A stretch of DNA of 64,000 nucleotides from Allobosea sp. Root381 (GTDB lineage: Bacteria; Pseudomonadota; Alphaproteobacteria; Rhizobiales; Beijerinckiaceae): positions 24,156 to 88,155 of the forward strand of contig NZ_LMJT01000014.1 of assembly GCF_001429395.1 (NCBI RefSeq), given 5' to 3'. A model generated the notes under the pieces. The model saw only the letters and a list, made by a program, of their open reading frames with translations. It was not told the origin of the DNA and searched no databases. Each line of letters starts with the position of its first letter. Within the stretch, counting starts at the first letter, position 1. This document shows positions 53,820-63,930 of this stretch, one piece after another. Made by a program: the position numbers and the translations under genes.

Positions 53820-55610
53820 TCAGCTGGTCTGCGGCAGGGCGGGCAGGCAGACGATGAAGCGCGCGCCGATCCGCGGCTGCTCGCCATCCGGCTCGGCTGG
53901 ACCGAGCCGGTTCTCGGCCCGGATCGAGCCGCGATGCGCCTCGATGATCTGACGCGAGATCGACAGGCCGAGCCCCGAATTCTGGCCGAAGCCCTCGTTC
54001 GGCCGGTCGGTGTAGAAGCGTTCGAAGATCCGCTCCAGCGCATGCGGCTCGATGCCAGGCCCGTCGTCCTCGATCGTGATCAGCACGTCGTTGGCCACGC
54101 GCGACAGCATGACGCGGACCGGCTTGTCGGGCGCCGAGAAGGAGCGGGCATTGTCGATCAGGTTGACGATGACCTGGCCGAGGCGGGAATCGTGCCCGAG
54201 CACCAGGAAGCCGCCGCGCCCGGCCCTCTGGCCGCGGCGCTCCGCGACGAACTCGATCGGCGGCTGGCCCTCGCGGCGCATCTCGTTCTGCAGCGAGACC
54301 ACGGCCTCGAGCACCTGCTCGAGGTCGACCGGCCCGGCATCGTTGCGCGCGAGCTCGGCATCGAGCCGCGAGGCGTCGGAGATGTCGGAGATCAGCCGGT
54401 CGAGCCGGCGGACATCGTGCTGGATCACCTCCATCAGGCGTCCGCGCGACTCGTCGGACTTCACCCGCGGCAGCGTCTCGACTGCGCTGCGCAGCGAGGT
54501 CAGCGGGTTCTTGAGCTCATGGGCGACATCGGCCGCGAAGCTCTCGATCGCCTCGATGCGGCTGTAGAGTGCCTTCGTCATCTCCCGCAGCGAGCCGGAG
54601 AGATGGCCGATCTCGTCGTGCCGGCTGGCGAAATCCGGGATCTGCTCGCGCGCCTTCACGCCCTTGCGGACGCGCTGGGCCGCATCGGCGAGCTTGCGGA
54701 TCGGTTCCGCGATGGTGCCGGCGAGCAGGACCGAGAGCACGATCATCACCGCGGCCGAGATCGCGAAGACCTGGAAGATCGCATAGCGTTCCGAGGCGAT
54801 GACGGTGTCGATGTCGTCGCCCTGGGTCGAGAGCAGCAGCGCGCCCTTCACCGCCCGGAAGCGCTGCACGGGAACCGCGACCGAGACGATGGTCTGGCCG
54901 CGCGTGTTCACCCGGACCACGCTGGCCGTCATGCCGCTCAGGGCGCGCGCGACTTCCGGGTAGGATTTGCCGTTGGCGTTCTCGAAATCGTCATAGACAG
55001 GCACATCGGCGCGGCCGAGGCGGTTGCGCAGCAGGTTCCAGGTGCGCTCCAGCAGCGGCGGCTCGTCCGGCTCGCCGATGCGCGGCAGGTCGAGCCGGAG
55101 CACGTCGCCGCGCGAATAGAGGCTGCGCGAATCCAGCGTCAGCAGCCCGTCGCGGTCATAGATGCGTGCGCGCGTCTTGGTCGGCGTGACCAGGCGGCGC
55201 AGCAGCGGCGCGACCTTCTCCGGATTGATCGAGAAGTCGAGCGGGTCCTCGGCGATGCCGTAGCTCTCGCCGGCCTGGAGCTGCAGCAGCTTGTCGGGGT
55301 CGATGTTGATCGCATCGGTCTCGACCGTCGCCGAGGCCGCGATCGCGCCGGCGATGATCTCGCCCTGCGTCAGCAGGCTCTGGACGCGGGACTCGATCAG
55401 CCCCTCGCGGAACTGGTTGAGGTAGAGGAAGCCGACCAGCAGCGCCACGAGGCCGCCGAGATTGAGGACGACGATGCGCCGCGTCAGGCTGGATGCGGCG
55501 CGCGACGAGACGGCGCGGAGCGCACGGCGGGCAAAAGCACGCAGGCGCAGCACCGGTCCGTGCTGCCGCCTGCGGACATCAGCCCCGCGCTCGTCTTCGA
55601 TCGTTGCCAT
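53820..55610 (-). CDS. chvG: sensor histidine kinase ChvG (ExoS)
   Basis: A 596-residue inner-membrane kinase of the acid/envelope-stress system ChvG/ChvI. Order: Arg-rich cytosolic N terminus, membrane helix about 46-64, a periplasmic sensor of about 210 residues, second helix about 278-300, a HAMP segment, HisKA with His364 (DVAHELKNPLTSL), and HATPase with NLIDNARSF, DDGPGIEP and NSGLGLSISRQI. Length and order match S. meliloti ExoS (595 residues). In relatives the periplasmic regulator ExoR inhibits ChvG; exoR is not in the window. The cognate regulator gene chvI is directly upstream, separated by a family 1 inverted repeat. Confidence 0.96.
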   Translation of the reverse strand: MATIEDERGADVRRRQHGPVLRLRAFARRALRAVSSRAASSLTRRIVVLNLGGLVALLVGFLYLNQFREGLIESRVQSLLTQGEIIAGAIAASATVETDAINIDPDKLLQLQAGESYGIAEDPLDFSINPEKVAPLLRRLVTPTKTRARIYDRDGLLTLDSRSLYSRGDVLRLDLPRIGEPDEPPLLERTWNLLRNRLGRADVPVYDDFENANGKSYPEVARALSGMTASVVRVNTRGQTIVSVAVPVQRFRAVKGALLLSTQGDDIDTVIASERYAIFQVFAISAAVMIVLSVLLAGTIAEPIRKLADAAQRVRKGVKAREQIPDFASRHDEIGHLSGSLREMTKALYSRIEAIESFAADVAHELKNPLTSLRSAVETLPRVKSDESRGRLMEVIQHDVRRLDRLISDISDASRLDAELARNDAGPVDLEQVLEAVVSLQNEMRREGQPPIEFVAERRGQRAGRGGFLVLGHDSRLGQVIVNLIDNARSFSAPDKPVRVMLSRVANDVLITIEDDGPGIEPHALERIFERFYTDRPNEGFGQNSGLGLSISRQIIEAHRGSIRAENRLGPAEPDGEQPRIGARFIVCLPALPQTS

Positions 55611-55633
55611 CGCCGTCCGTCGTGCTCAAGTCC

Positions 55634-55710
55634 CGTCATCGCGCGGAGCGCAGCGACAAGGCAATCCGAGCTTGTCGCTTCCCGATCGCTTCGCTTCGCC
55701 CGGAACGACG
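55634..55710. repeat. long inverted repeat, family 1, copy C (diverged)
   Basis: CGTCATCGCGCGGAGCGCAGCGACAAGGCAATCC ... GATCGCTTCGCTTCGCCCGGAACGACG. It keeps the design of the copies at 5695, 24302 and 60401 but with more mismatches. Located between chvI and chvG, so it could tune the ratio of regulator to kinase. Confidence 0.65.
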
Positions 55711-55717
55711 GCGGGAG

Positions 55718-56419
55718 TCAGCCTTCCTTGAACCGATAGCCGACGCCGTACAAGGTCTCGATCATGTCGAACTCGGTGTCGACCTGGTTGAACTTCTTGC
55801 GCAGCCGCTTGATGTGGCTGTCGATGGTGCGGTCGTCGACATAGACCTCGTCGTCATAGGCCGCGTCCATCAGGGCGTTGCGGCTCTTCACCACGCCCGG
55901 CCGCTGCGCCAGCGACTGCAGGATCAGGAATTCGGTGACGGTCAGCGTCACCGGCTCCCCCTTCCAGGTGCAGGTGTGGCGCTCGGGGTCCATCCGCAGC
56001 AGGCCGCGCTCCAGCGCCTTGGCGTCCTCGTTGCGCGGGGCGGCGGTGGCGTCCTTCGCCCCGGCGCGGCGCAGGATCGCCTTGACGCGCTCGACCAGCA
56101 GGCGCTGCGAGAACGGCTTCCGGATGAAATCGTCGGCACCCATCTTGAGGCCGAAGAGCTCGTCGATCTCCTCGTCCTTCGAGGTCAGGAAGATCACCGG
56201 CAGATCGGATTTCTGGCGCAGCCGCCGCAGCAGCTCCATGCCGTCCATGCGCGGCATCTTGATGTCGAAGATGGCGAGGTCGGGCGGGTTCTGCTTCAGG
56301 CCGTCCAGCGCCGAGGCGCCGTCGGTATAGGTCATGATCCGGTAGCCCTCGGCTTCGAGCGCAATGGAAACCGAGGTCAGGATGTTGCGGTCGTCATCGA
56401 CCAGCGCAATGGTTGGCAT
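55718..56419 (-). CDS. chvI: response regulator ChvI
   Basis: A 233-residue OmpR/PhoB-type regulator, partner of ChvG. The receiver has acidic pair VDDD (8-10), phospho-acceptor Asp52 ([11 protein letters not shown]), Thr in [12 protein letters not shown] and Lys in DFIRKPFS. The winged-helix output domain carries [21 protein letters not shown] and the C-terminal [10 protein letters not shown]. In Rhizobium-related bacteria ChvI controls exopolysaccharide, motility and acid response and is essential or nearly so. Directly upstream of chvG on the same strand. The divergent region to the HugZ-like gene contains the 12-bp palindrome CTCTCGCGAGAG (56460-56471). Confidence 0.97.
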   Translation of the reverse strand: MPTIALVDDDRNILTSVSIALEAEGYRIMTYTDGASALDGLKQNPPDLAIFDIKMPRMDGMELLRRLRQKSDLPVIFLTSKDEEIDELFGLKMGADDFIRKPFSQRLLVERVKAILRRAGAKDATAAPRNEDAKALERGLLRMDPERHTCTWKGEPVTLTVTEFLILQSLAQRPGVVKSRNALMDAAYDDEVYVDDRTIDSHIKRLRKKFNQVDTEFDMIETLYGVGYRFKEG

Positions 56420-56459
56420 AAGCTCTTTGTCTCTTGGCCGCGTTGCAATAATTGGGTCA

Positions 56460-56471
56460 CTCTCGCGAGAG
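56460..56471. promoter_or_regulatory. 12-bp palindrome between chvI and the HugZ-like gene
   Basis: CTCTCGCGAGAG is a perfect palindrome, 40 bases upstream of the chvI start codon and 88 upstream of the divergent gene. A candidate operator; ligand unknown. Confidence 0.35.
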
Positions 56472-56558
56472 AGAGGCTAAACCGTGGCAATCTAGCGGTG
56501 ACGCTGCGGTTTGCCTACGTCCCCGACACAGAAAGCCCCGAAAGGCGCAAGAGGTTCC

Positions 56559-57371
56559 ATGACGAGTTCGCCCATGCAGGCATCCGCACCCGAGCAGAAG
56601 CGCAACGACCCGATCAGGCCGACCGACGACCAGGCTCGCGAGCTTGGCAAGCGCCTGCTTCGCGGCGCCCGTTGGGGTTCGCTGGCGACGCTTGGTCAGG
56701 ACGGGCATCCTTCGGCGAGCCTCGTCAGCGTCGCGACCGATGTCGACGGCACCCCGCTGATCCTGGTCTCGGCGCTCTCCGGCCATACCGGGAATCTCGA
56801 CGCCGACCCGCGCTGCTCGCTGCTGCTGGCGCCGGGCGGCAAGGGCGATCCGCTCGCCCATGCCCGGATCACGCTGAAGCTCCGGGCCCGCAAGATCGCG
56901 CGGGAAGGCGAGGAGGGTGCGCGCATCCGCCGCCGCTTCCTGGCGCGCCAGCCCAAGGCGGCGCTCTATGCCGATTTCGGCGATTTCTCCTTCTTCGCGC
57001 TTGATCTCGAGGGGGCGAGCCTGAATGGCGGCTTCGGGCGGGCCTATGAGCTGGTTCCGGCCGATCTGCTGACGGAGGCCGCGGCGACCGGGGCCGTGGC
57101 GGCGATGGAGGAGGGCGCGGTCGCCCATATGAACGAGGACCATGCCGACGCCATCCAGGACTATGCCACCGTGCTGCTGCGTGCCGAGGCCGGCGCCTGG
57201 CGGATGACCGGGCTCGACCCCGACGGCGCCGACCTGATGCTCGGCGACAAGGCCCTGCGGCTTGCCTTCCCGCGGATCGCAGCGACGGCGGGGGAAGTTC
57301 GCGACGTGCTGGTGGAATTGGCCATCGCTGCGCGCAAGAAACGCGACATGCCGGAGGCGCCTGCCTCATGA
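56559..57371 (+). CDS. HugZ-like pyridoxamine-5'-phosphate-oxidase-fold protein
   Basis: A 270-residue protein. The split-barrel domain (about 25-165) has RGARWGSLATLGQDGHPSASLVSVATDVDGTPLILVSALSGHTGNLDADPRCSLLLA; the C-terminal domain (about 175-262) is the DUF2470 type with VAHMNEDHADAIQDYA. This two-domain order is that of HugZ/HutZ, which bind and degrade heme to release iron, though many members are of unknown function. Start ATG 56559 follows GAGG. It lies between chvI and pckA, which are neighbours in many relatives. Its own terminator follows at 57403. Confidence 0.87.
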   Translation: MTSSPMQASAPEQKRNDPIRPTDDQARELGKRLLRGARWGSLATLGQDGHPSASLVSVATDVDGTPLILVSALSGHTGNLDADPRCSLLLAPGGKGDPLAHARITLKLRARKIAREGEEGARIRRRFLARQPKAALYADFGDFSFFALDLEGASLNGGFGRAYELVPADLLTEAAATGAVAAMEEGAVAHMNEDHADAIQDYATVLLRAEAGAWRMTGLDPDGADLMLGDKALRLAFPRIAATAGEVRDVLVELAIAARKKRDMPEAPAS

Positions 57372-57402
57372 TCTCCCAAGTCTTTCCGCTTAAATCGATT
57401 TA

Positions 57403-57430
57403 GGCGCGGCTGCTGAGGCCGCGCCCTTTT
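57403..57430 (+). terminator. rho-independent terminator after the HugZ-like gene
   Basis: GGCGCGGC and GCCGCGCC form a perfect eight-base stem around TGCTGAG, followed by CTTTTC. It starts 32 bases past the stop codon. Confidence 0.8.
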
Positions 57431-57565
57431 CGATGTCTTGAGCCCGCGCCATCATGGCCTTATGGGTCGGTCATCGAGGCTACTTGGCTCACCCGCGCGG
57501 ACCCGGTTCGCGCCCATCTTACAGTTCAGGCGGCCGCGTCCTGCCGGCCGTCTCGGGAGGTTCCT

Positions 57566-59176
<1,611 letters not shown>

Positions 59177-59202
59177 CAAGCAGCTCACCGCATTATGCGC
59201 GG

Positions 59203-59352
59203 GGCACCCTCTCCCCGAGGGAGAGGGTAGGGTGAGGGGTCGGCCGTTGGACGCTTTGGCAACACCCTCACCGCGGCGTCGCGGTGAATTGAAGCGCAAC
59301 TGGTCCCGGGGCCAGCACCTCACCCCTGCCCCTCTCCTTGCAGGAGAGGGGT
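59203..59352. repeat. repeat cluster, family 4 (CCCTCTCC/GGAGAGGG hairpins)
   Basis: Two hairpins, ACCCTCTCC-N6-GAGAGGGT near 59206-59228 and CCCCTCTCC-TTGCA-GGAGAGGGG at 59329-59351, with CCCTCACCGCGGCG in between. This type of sequence is dispersed between genes in many alphaproteobacteria. The first hairpin may end the pckA transcript. No gene is seen in the 216-bp gap. Confidence 0.65.
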
Positions 59353-59392
59353 TCCCGGCGCTTCTCACATCGAATGTTGGGGCGAAAGCGCG

Positions 59393-60397
59393 ATGACCGT
59401 CCTGATCATCCTCTTCCGCCTCATCGCCACCCTCGTCGTCCTGGGGGCGACGACATGGGGCGCCGGCCTGCTGCTGTTCCGGCTCTCGGGCATGACCGCG
59501 ATGGGCGCGGCCATCGGCTTCGGCCTCGCCGGGCTTGCCGGGACGATCGGCCTCTGGACCGGCGCGGCGCGGCTGCCCTTGTCCTTTGCCGTGATTTTCG
59601 TCGGCCTCCTCGGCTGGTGGAGCGGCTTCATGCCGTCGCATCAGCGCGATTGGATTCCCGAGCTCGCGCGGCTGCCCGCGATCGCCCGCGAGGGCGATGT
59701 CATCACCGTGACCAATCTGCGCAACTTCAACTGGCGCAGCGAAAGCGACTATGACGAGCGCTGGGAGACGCGCAGCTACGACCTGACCAAGATCGAGGGC
59801 ATCGACCTCTTCCTGTCCTACTGGTCGGGAGAGGCGATCGCGCATCTGCTGGTCAGCTTCCCCTTCGCCGACCAGCCGCCGCTGACCTTCTCGATCGAGG
59901 TCAGGCGCGAGAAGGGCGAGGAATGGTCGGCGCTCGCCGGCTTCTTCCGCAGCTACGAGATGGCCTATGTCGCGGCGCCCGAGCGCGATCTCGTCGGCCT
60001 GCGCAGCCATGCCCGCAAGGAGGATGTCCGCCTGTTCCGCATCGCGGCGACCCCCGCGCAGGCGCGCGACGTGCTGCTCGCCTACGTCGCCGACGTCAAC
60101 GAACTTGCCGCCCGCCCGCGCTGGTACAACACGCTGATGACCAATTGCACCACCGTCGTCTACAAGCTCGTCGGCACGGTGGCGCCGCAATGGAAGTTCT
60201 CGTTGCCGCTCGATCCGCGTGTGCTGCTGTCCGGCTACCTGCCGGGCTATCTCCAGCGCATCGGCGCGGTGCGCAGCGATATCCCGCTGGAAGAGCTGGT
60301 CGGTCAGGGCCGCATCGGCGAGCGGGCGCGGGCGATCTCGCTCGACGATCCGCAATTCTCGAACAAGATCCGCGAAGGCGTGCCGATGGCGCGGTGA
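59393..60397 (+). CDS. DUF4105 membrane protein
   Basis: A 334-residue protein with three N-terminal hydrophobic helices (about 5-30, 35-55, 62-82) and a periplasmic or cytosolic C-terminal domain. The DUF4105 core is WRSESDYDERWETRSYDLTKIEGIDLFLSYWSGEAIAHLLVSF, then FSIEVRREKGEEWSAL, and WYNTLMTNCTTVVYKL with a conserved Asn-Cys pair that looks like an acyl-enzyme or papain-like nucleophile. DUF4105 proteins of other phyla have been linked to lipoprotein acylation; whether this alphaproteobacterial one does the same is unknown. Monocistronic, after pckA and before a family 1 repeat. Confidence 0.85.
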   Translation: MTVLIILFRLIATLVVLGATTWGAGLLLFRLSGMTAMGAAIGFGLAGLAGTIGLWTGAARLPLSFAVIFVGLLGWWSGFMPSHQRDWIPELARLPAIAREGDVITVTNLRNFNWRSESDYDERWETRSYDLTKIEGIDLFLSYWSGEAIAHLLVSFPFADQPPLTFSIEVRREKGEEWSALAGFFRSYEMAYVAAPERDLVGLRSHARKEDVRLFRIAATPAQARDVLLAYVADVNELAARPRWYNTLMTNCTTVVYKLVGTVAPQWKFSLPLDPRVLLSGYLPGYLQRIGAVRSDIPLEELVGQGRIGERARAISLDDPQFSNKIREGVPMAR

Positions 60398-60400
60398 ACC

Positions 60401-60485
60401 CGTCCTTGCGAGGAGTGTCAGCGACGAGGCAAGCCAGGAGCGGCAGCGCGTCCCCCTGGATCGCTTCGCTGCGCTCGCGATGACG
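60401..60485. repeat. long inverted repeat, family 1, copy D
   Basis: CGTCCTTGCGAGGAGTGTCAGCGACGAGGCAAGCCAGG ... CCTGGATCGCTTCGCTGCGCTCGCGATGACG. It starts just after the DUF4105 stop and ends nine bases before the ABC ATPase stop, so it separates two convergent genes. Confidence 0.75.
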
Positions 60486-60493
60486 GCTTGTCC

Positions 60494-61258
60494 CTAAATC
60501 GCCGCGCCGTCGCTGACCGAATCCGCGCCGAGCCCGAGCCTGACCGCCCGCACGATCTCCGCCTCGGACGCGCCGCCGCGCTTGCGCGGGTGACGCTCGC
60601 CGATACGGTGCTCTGCGATGATCTGCCCCGGCGCACCCGATAGGATCACCACCCGGTCGGCGAGATAGGCCGCCTCGTCGATGTCATGGGTGACGAAGAG
60701 CACCGTCTTGCCGGTGCGCTGCCACACGCGGATCAACTCGTCCTGAAGGCTCTCGCGCGTCAGTGCGTCCAGCGCCGAGAACGGCTCGTCCATCAGCAGG
60801 ATCTCGGGATCGACCGCGAGCGCACGCGCCAGCGAGACGCGCTGCCGCTGACCGCCGGAAAGCTGGTGCGGCCAGCGCTGCGCCAGCGGCGCCAGCCCGA
60901 CGAGGTCGAGCATCTCCTGCGCCTTGGCCAGGCGCTGGGCCCGCGGCACCTGGCCCTCGAGCCCGAAGCCGGCATTGGCGACGACCCTGCGCCAGGGCAG
61001 CAGCCGCGAATCCTGGAAGACCAGCGCCACCGGCCGCCGCGTCGTGTCAGTGGCGTGGATTGCGACCTCGCCGCCGCTCGGCTTCGCAAGTCCCGCGATG
61101 ACGCGCAGTAGCGTAGACTTGCCGACGCCGGAGGGGCCGACGATGGCGAGGAATTCGCCACGCGCGACCGAGAGGTCGAGCCTGCGCAGGACCTCCGTCG
61201 CTTCCCCGTCGCGGGTGAAGGTCAGCGACAGCTGCCTAATGTCGATCACGCTTTCCAT
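60494..61258 (-). CDS. ABC transporter ATP-binding protein, SsuB/TauB type
   Basis: A 254-residue nucleotide-binding protein with Walker A VGPSGVGKSTLL (about 42-53), Q-loop ALVFQDSRLLPWRRV, signature LSGGQRQRVSLARAL, Walker B ILLMDEPFSALDALTR and switch His in LFVTHDIDEAAYLADRVVIL. The pattern DSRLLPWR is typical of nitrate/sulfonate/taurine-type importers. Start ATG 61258 overlaps the permease stop by 13 bases, so both are translated together. An open frame reaching far upstream is only a shadow of the permease. Last gene of the unit binding protein-permease-ATPase. Confidence 0.94.
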   Translation of the reverse strand: MESVIDIRQLSLTFTRDGEATEVLRRLDLSVARGEFLAIVGPSGVGKSTLLRVIAGLAKPSGGEVAIHATDTTRRPVALVFQDSRLLPWRRVVANAGFGLEGQVPRAQRLAKAQEMLDLVGLAPLAQRWPHQLSGGQRQRVSLARALAVDPEILLMDEPFSALDALTRESLQDELIRVWQRTGKTVLFVTHDIDEAAYLADRVVILSGAPGQIIAEHRIGERHPRKRGGASEAEIVRAVRLGLGADSVSDGAAI

Positions 61259-61998
61259 CGCAGAACCCACCTCTGGAAGGCGACGAAGCCCGTGTCGAGC
61301 AGCCCGTAGAGCGCAGCCATGGTCAGCATGTAGACCACGACGATGTCCGTCGCGAGCAGGCTGGAAGCCTGCATCATGCGCTGGCCGACGCCCGCCACGC
61401 CGAAGATCTCGGCCGCGACCACCGCCATCCAGGCCTGGCCCAGCGCGGTGCGGACGCCGACCAGGATGCCGGGCATCGCGGCCGGCAGCAGGATCTTGCT
61501 GAGCTTTTGCCAGGCCGAGCGGAAGCCGAAGGCATCGGCAACCTCGATCAGGTCGCGATCGACGCCGCGGATCGCGCCCTGCGCCGCGAAGAAGACGATC
61601 CAGAACACGGCGATGGCGATGATGAACACCGCCGCCGACGGGTTGACGCCGAACCAGATGATCGCGAAGGGCACCCAGGCGAGGCCGGGGATCGGCCGCA
61701 GCACACGCACCACCCAGGCCGTCGCCTCCTCGGCGGTGCGCGACATGCCGACGAGCACGCCGAGCACGATGCCCAGCCCCGTGCCGGTCAGCAGGCCGAC
61801 GAAGTAATGGCCGAGCGAGCCCAGGATCGCGGCCAGCCAGGCGCCGTTGGTGACCTCGCGCCAGAACGCCTTCGGCAGGGCGCTGGGCGGTGGCAAGAAG
61901 GCCGGATTGACCAGCCCGAAGAACGGCACCGCCTCCCACAGCAGCAGGAAGGCGGCGAGGCCGAGAAAGGCGAGGGCAGGGGCCCGGAGGGAGGTCAA
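61246..61998 (-). CDS. ABC transporter permease, SsuC/TauC type
   Basis: A 250-residue inner-membrane protein with about six helices. Family blocks: LLWEAVPFFGLVNPAFLPPPSALPKAFW, HYFVGLLTGTGLGIVLGVLVGMSRTAEE, LRPIPGLAWVPFAIIWFGVN, and the EAA loop VADAFGFRSAWQKLSKILLPAAMPGILVGVRTALGQAWMAVVAAEIFG. The substrate class is sulfonate, taurine, nitrate or pyrimidine-like; the exact ligand is unknown. A family 3 repeat lies between it and the binding-protein gene upstream. Confidence 0.93.
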   Translation of the reverse strand: MTSLRAPALAFLGLAAFLLLWEAVPFFGLVNPAFLPPPSALPKAFWREVTNGAWLAAILGSLGHYFVGLLTGTGLGIVLGVLVGMSRTAEEATAWVVRVLRPIPGLAWVPFAIIWFGVNPSAAVFIIAIAVFWIVFFAAQGAIRGVDRDLIEVADAFGFRSAWQKLSKILLPAAMPGILVGVRTALGQAWMAVVAAEIFGVAGVGQRMMQASSLLATDIVVVYMLTMAALYGLLDTGFVAFQRWVLRWKA

Positions 61999-62030
61999 GG
62001 GGCGATACTCGTGGGGGCCGCAGAAGATGC

Positions 62031-62112
62031 GTCATGGTCGGGCTTGACCCGACCATCTCTGCAACCAGCGGGAGCTGGTCAAGAGATTCCCGGGACAAGC
62101 CCGGGAATGACG
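62031..62112. repeat. intergenic inverted repeat, family 3, copy B
   Basis: GTCATGGTCGGGCTTGACCCGACCAT is one hairpin, and GATTCCCGGGACAAGCCCGGGAATGACG a second; the same two-hairpin design as at 26119. It lies between binding-protein and permease genes of one operon, a common place for processing that raises binding-protein output. Confidence 0.7.
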
Positions 62113-62128
62113 CCCGATGAAATCCGGC

Positions 62129-63157
62129 TCAGCCCCCGGCCTTCACGGCCTTCTCGAAGTACTGCGTCTCGAACAGTCCGTCGAAGGGCAGTTCCTTCTC
62201 CAGCGAGCCGAGCTTGACCTGATAGGCCTGCATCGCGCGCGCCGGCTCGATGATCCTGGCCGGGTCGATCTGGAACTTGCTGGCCGGCGAGGTCAGCGCC
62301 TTCCGGATCAGGGCCGGGTCGACGATGCCCTTGCCCAGCGCTGCGCCGACATGCGGCACCGCCTTCTCCGGCGTCTTGGTCAGCAGGTCGGCGCCGCGGA
62401 TCAGGCCGGCGACGATCGTCTGCACGGCATCGGGGTTCTTGGTGGCGAAGGCGCCGGAGACGGCGACCACCGTGCCGGGCTGGCCCGGGAAGACCTCCTC
62501 CCCCTCGGCGATCAGCTTGATCTGCGGGTTGCGGTCCTGGATGATCGTCAGCGCCGGCTCGCGCACGCTGCCGCCGTCGACGGCACCGGCGAGGATCGCC
62601 TGCTGCGTCGCATCGATGCCCATGGCCACGATCTCGATATCGGCCTTGTCGGCCTTGGCGACCTCCCAGAGCCAGTGCTGAAGCGTGGTGTTCGGCACCG
62701 AGCCGGGCGGCTGGGTCGCGAGCCGGGCGGCCTTGCCGGTGGCGGCGCGGAAGGCCTTGAAGGCGGCGGCAGGCGCCGTGCCCGAAGTGAAGAACTTGGC
62801 CAGCGCCGGCGCGGCGACGACGACGTTCTCGCCGATCGCGGTGGAGGCGACGACGCGGACGTCGATCCCGCGCGAGCGAGCGACGGCCAGAGGCGCGACG
62901 CCGGCGACATAGACGTCGATCGTGCCCGATGCCAGCGCCTGGATCATGTTGGGGCCGGATTCGAACACCGTCACCGCGACGTCGATACCGCCCTGCTTCA
63001 GCCAGCCCTCGCCATTGGCGACGAAGAAGGGCGCTGTTCCGACGACCGGGATGAAGCCGATGCGGGCGGTCACCGCCTGCTGCGCCCGGGCGGCGCCGGC
63101 GAGCGACGTCGTTGCGGCGAGCGCGGAGCCCGCGATCAGGAACTGGCGGCGATCCAT
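62129..63157 (-). CDS. ABC transporter substrate-binding protein, SsuA/TauA (NMT1) type
   Basis: A 342-residue exported protein. The N terminus MDRRQFLIAGSALAATTSLAGAARAQ is a twin-arginine (Tat) signal with cleavage after ARA, so it may be exported folded. The mature part is typical for the family: ARIGFIPVVGTAPFFVANGEGWLKQGGIDVAVTVFESGPNMIQALASGTIDVYVAGVAPLAVARSRG, with ATQPPGSVPNTTLQHWL and VDGGSVREPA in the binding cleft. Sulfonates, nitrate, taurine, riboflavin precursors or aromatic acids are known ligands of relatives. Divergent from an Lrp/AsnC regulator, which could sense the same compound. Confidence 0.93.
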   Translation of the reverse strand: MDRRQFLIAGSALAATTSLAGAARAQQAVTARIGFIPVVGTAPFFVANGEGWLKQGGIDVAVTVFESGPNMIQALASGTIDVYVAGVAPLAVARSRGIDVRVVASTAIGENVVVAAPALAKFFTSGTAPAAAFKAFRAATGKAARLATQPPGSVPNTTLQHWLWEVAKADKADIEIVAMGIDATQQAILAGAVDGGSVREPALTIIQDRNPQIKLIAEGEEVFPGQPGTVVAVSGAFATKNPDAVQTIVAGLIRGADLLTKTPEKAVPHVGAALGKGIVDPALIRKALTSPASKFQIDPARIIEPARAMQAYQVKLGSLEKELPFDGLFETQYFEKAVKAGG

Positions 63158-63197
63158 CGTTCATCATCTCCATGGCAACGGCGCCGAGCAGCGCCTA

Positions 63198-63227
63198 TTG
63201 ACATAGCAAGAAAAGGATTTTCTATCT
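63198..63227 (+). promoter_or_regulatory. possible promoter and AT-rich control region between the ABC operon and the Lrp gene
   Basis: TTGACA at 63198-63203, a 17-base spacer, then TCTATC; a good -35 with a weak -10. The whole 63158-63317 gap is strongly AT-rich for this genome, with AAAGGATTTTCTATCTG and AAAAAGATTATTATTCC, sequences of the A/T-tract kind Lrp-family proteins bind. The exact site is not defined. Confidence 0.4.
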
Positions 63228-63317
63228 GAGTACAAGTGAGAGCCAGCAAAAAGATTATTATTCCTGTTTAGCTGGATATTTCGACGGTAATTTTCTTTAC
63301 AGGACGGGTATCAGAGA

Positions 63318-63785
63318 ATGGACGCGATCGACCGAAAAATCCTGACGGTGCTGCAGGCGGACGCCAATATCTCGATCGCCGAACTGGCCGATCGCGTCGG
63401 GCTGTCGCAGACGCCGTGCTGGAAGCGGATCCAGAAGCTCGAGCAGAACGGCATCATCCTGAAGCGCGTCGCGCTCGTGGCGCCGGAGAGGATAGGGCTG
63501 GGGCTGACGGTCTTCGTCCAGATCGAGACGGCGGACCATTCCGGGCCCTGGCTCGACAAGTTCGCGCAGCTGGCGGCCGCGATGCCGGAGGTGATGGAGT
63601 TCTACCGCATGGCCGGCGACGTCGACTACATGCTGCGCGTCGTGGTCGCCGACATGGCCGCCTATGACGGCTTCTACAAGCGGCTGATCGAGACCATCCC
63701 GCTCAAGAACGTCACCTCGCGCTTCGCGATGGAGCGGATCAAGTCGACGACGGCCTATCGCGTGCCGGACTTGCCGAAGCCGTGA
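63318..63785 (+). CDS. Lrp/AsnC-family transcriptional regulator
   Basis: A 155-residue protein of typical length. N-terminal winged helix: MDAIDRKILTVLQADANISIAELADRVGLSQTPCWKRIQKLEQNGIILKRVALV (recognition helix SQTPCWKRIQKL). C-terminal RAM/ligand domain: GLTVFVQIETADHSGPWLDKFAQLAAAMPEVMEFYRMAGDVDYMLRVVVADMAAYDGFYKRLIETIPLKNVTSRFAMERIKSTT. Amino acids are the usual effectors. Divergent from the SsuABC-type operon, which it probably controls together with its own gene (inferred). The region after it (63786-63930) has only the short dyad CATCGAA-N4-TTCGATG at 63843-63860. Confidence 0.93.
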   Translation: MDAIDRKILTVLQADANISIAELADRVGLSQTPCWKRIQKLEQNGIILKRVALVAPERIGLGLTVFVQIETADHSGPWLDKFAQLAAAMPEVMEFYRMAGDVDYMLRVVVADMAAYDGFYKRLIETIPLKNVTSRFAMERIKSTTAYRVPDLPKP

Positions 63786-63930
63786 GGGTCTGAGCGAGCC
63801 TGAAGGCTATTCGGATTCCGAGAAAGCACGGCACGCTCTGAGCATCGAAGGCATTCGATGCCTTGAGGAGATAGATCGACACTTCGCGTCCGATCGGGCG
63901 CACGGCGATCCGCGGCTTGCAGCTACAAAA

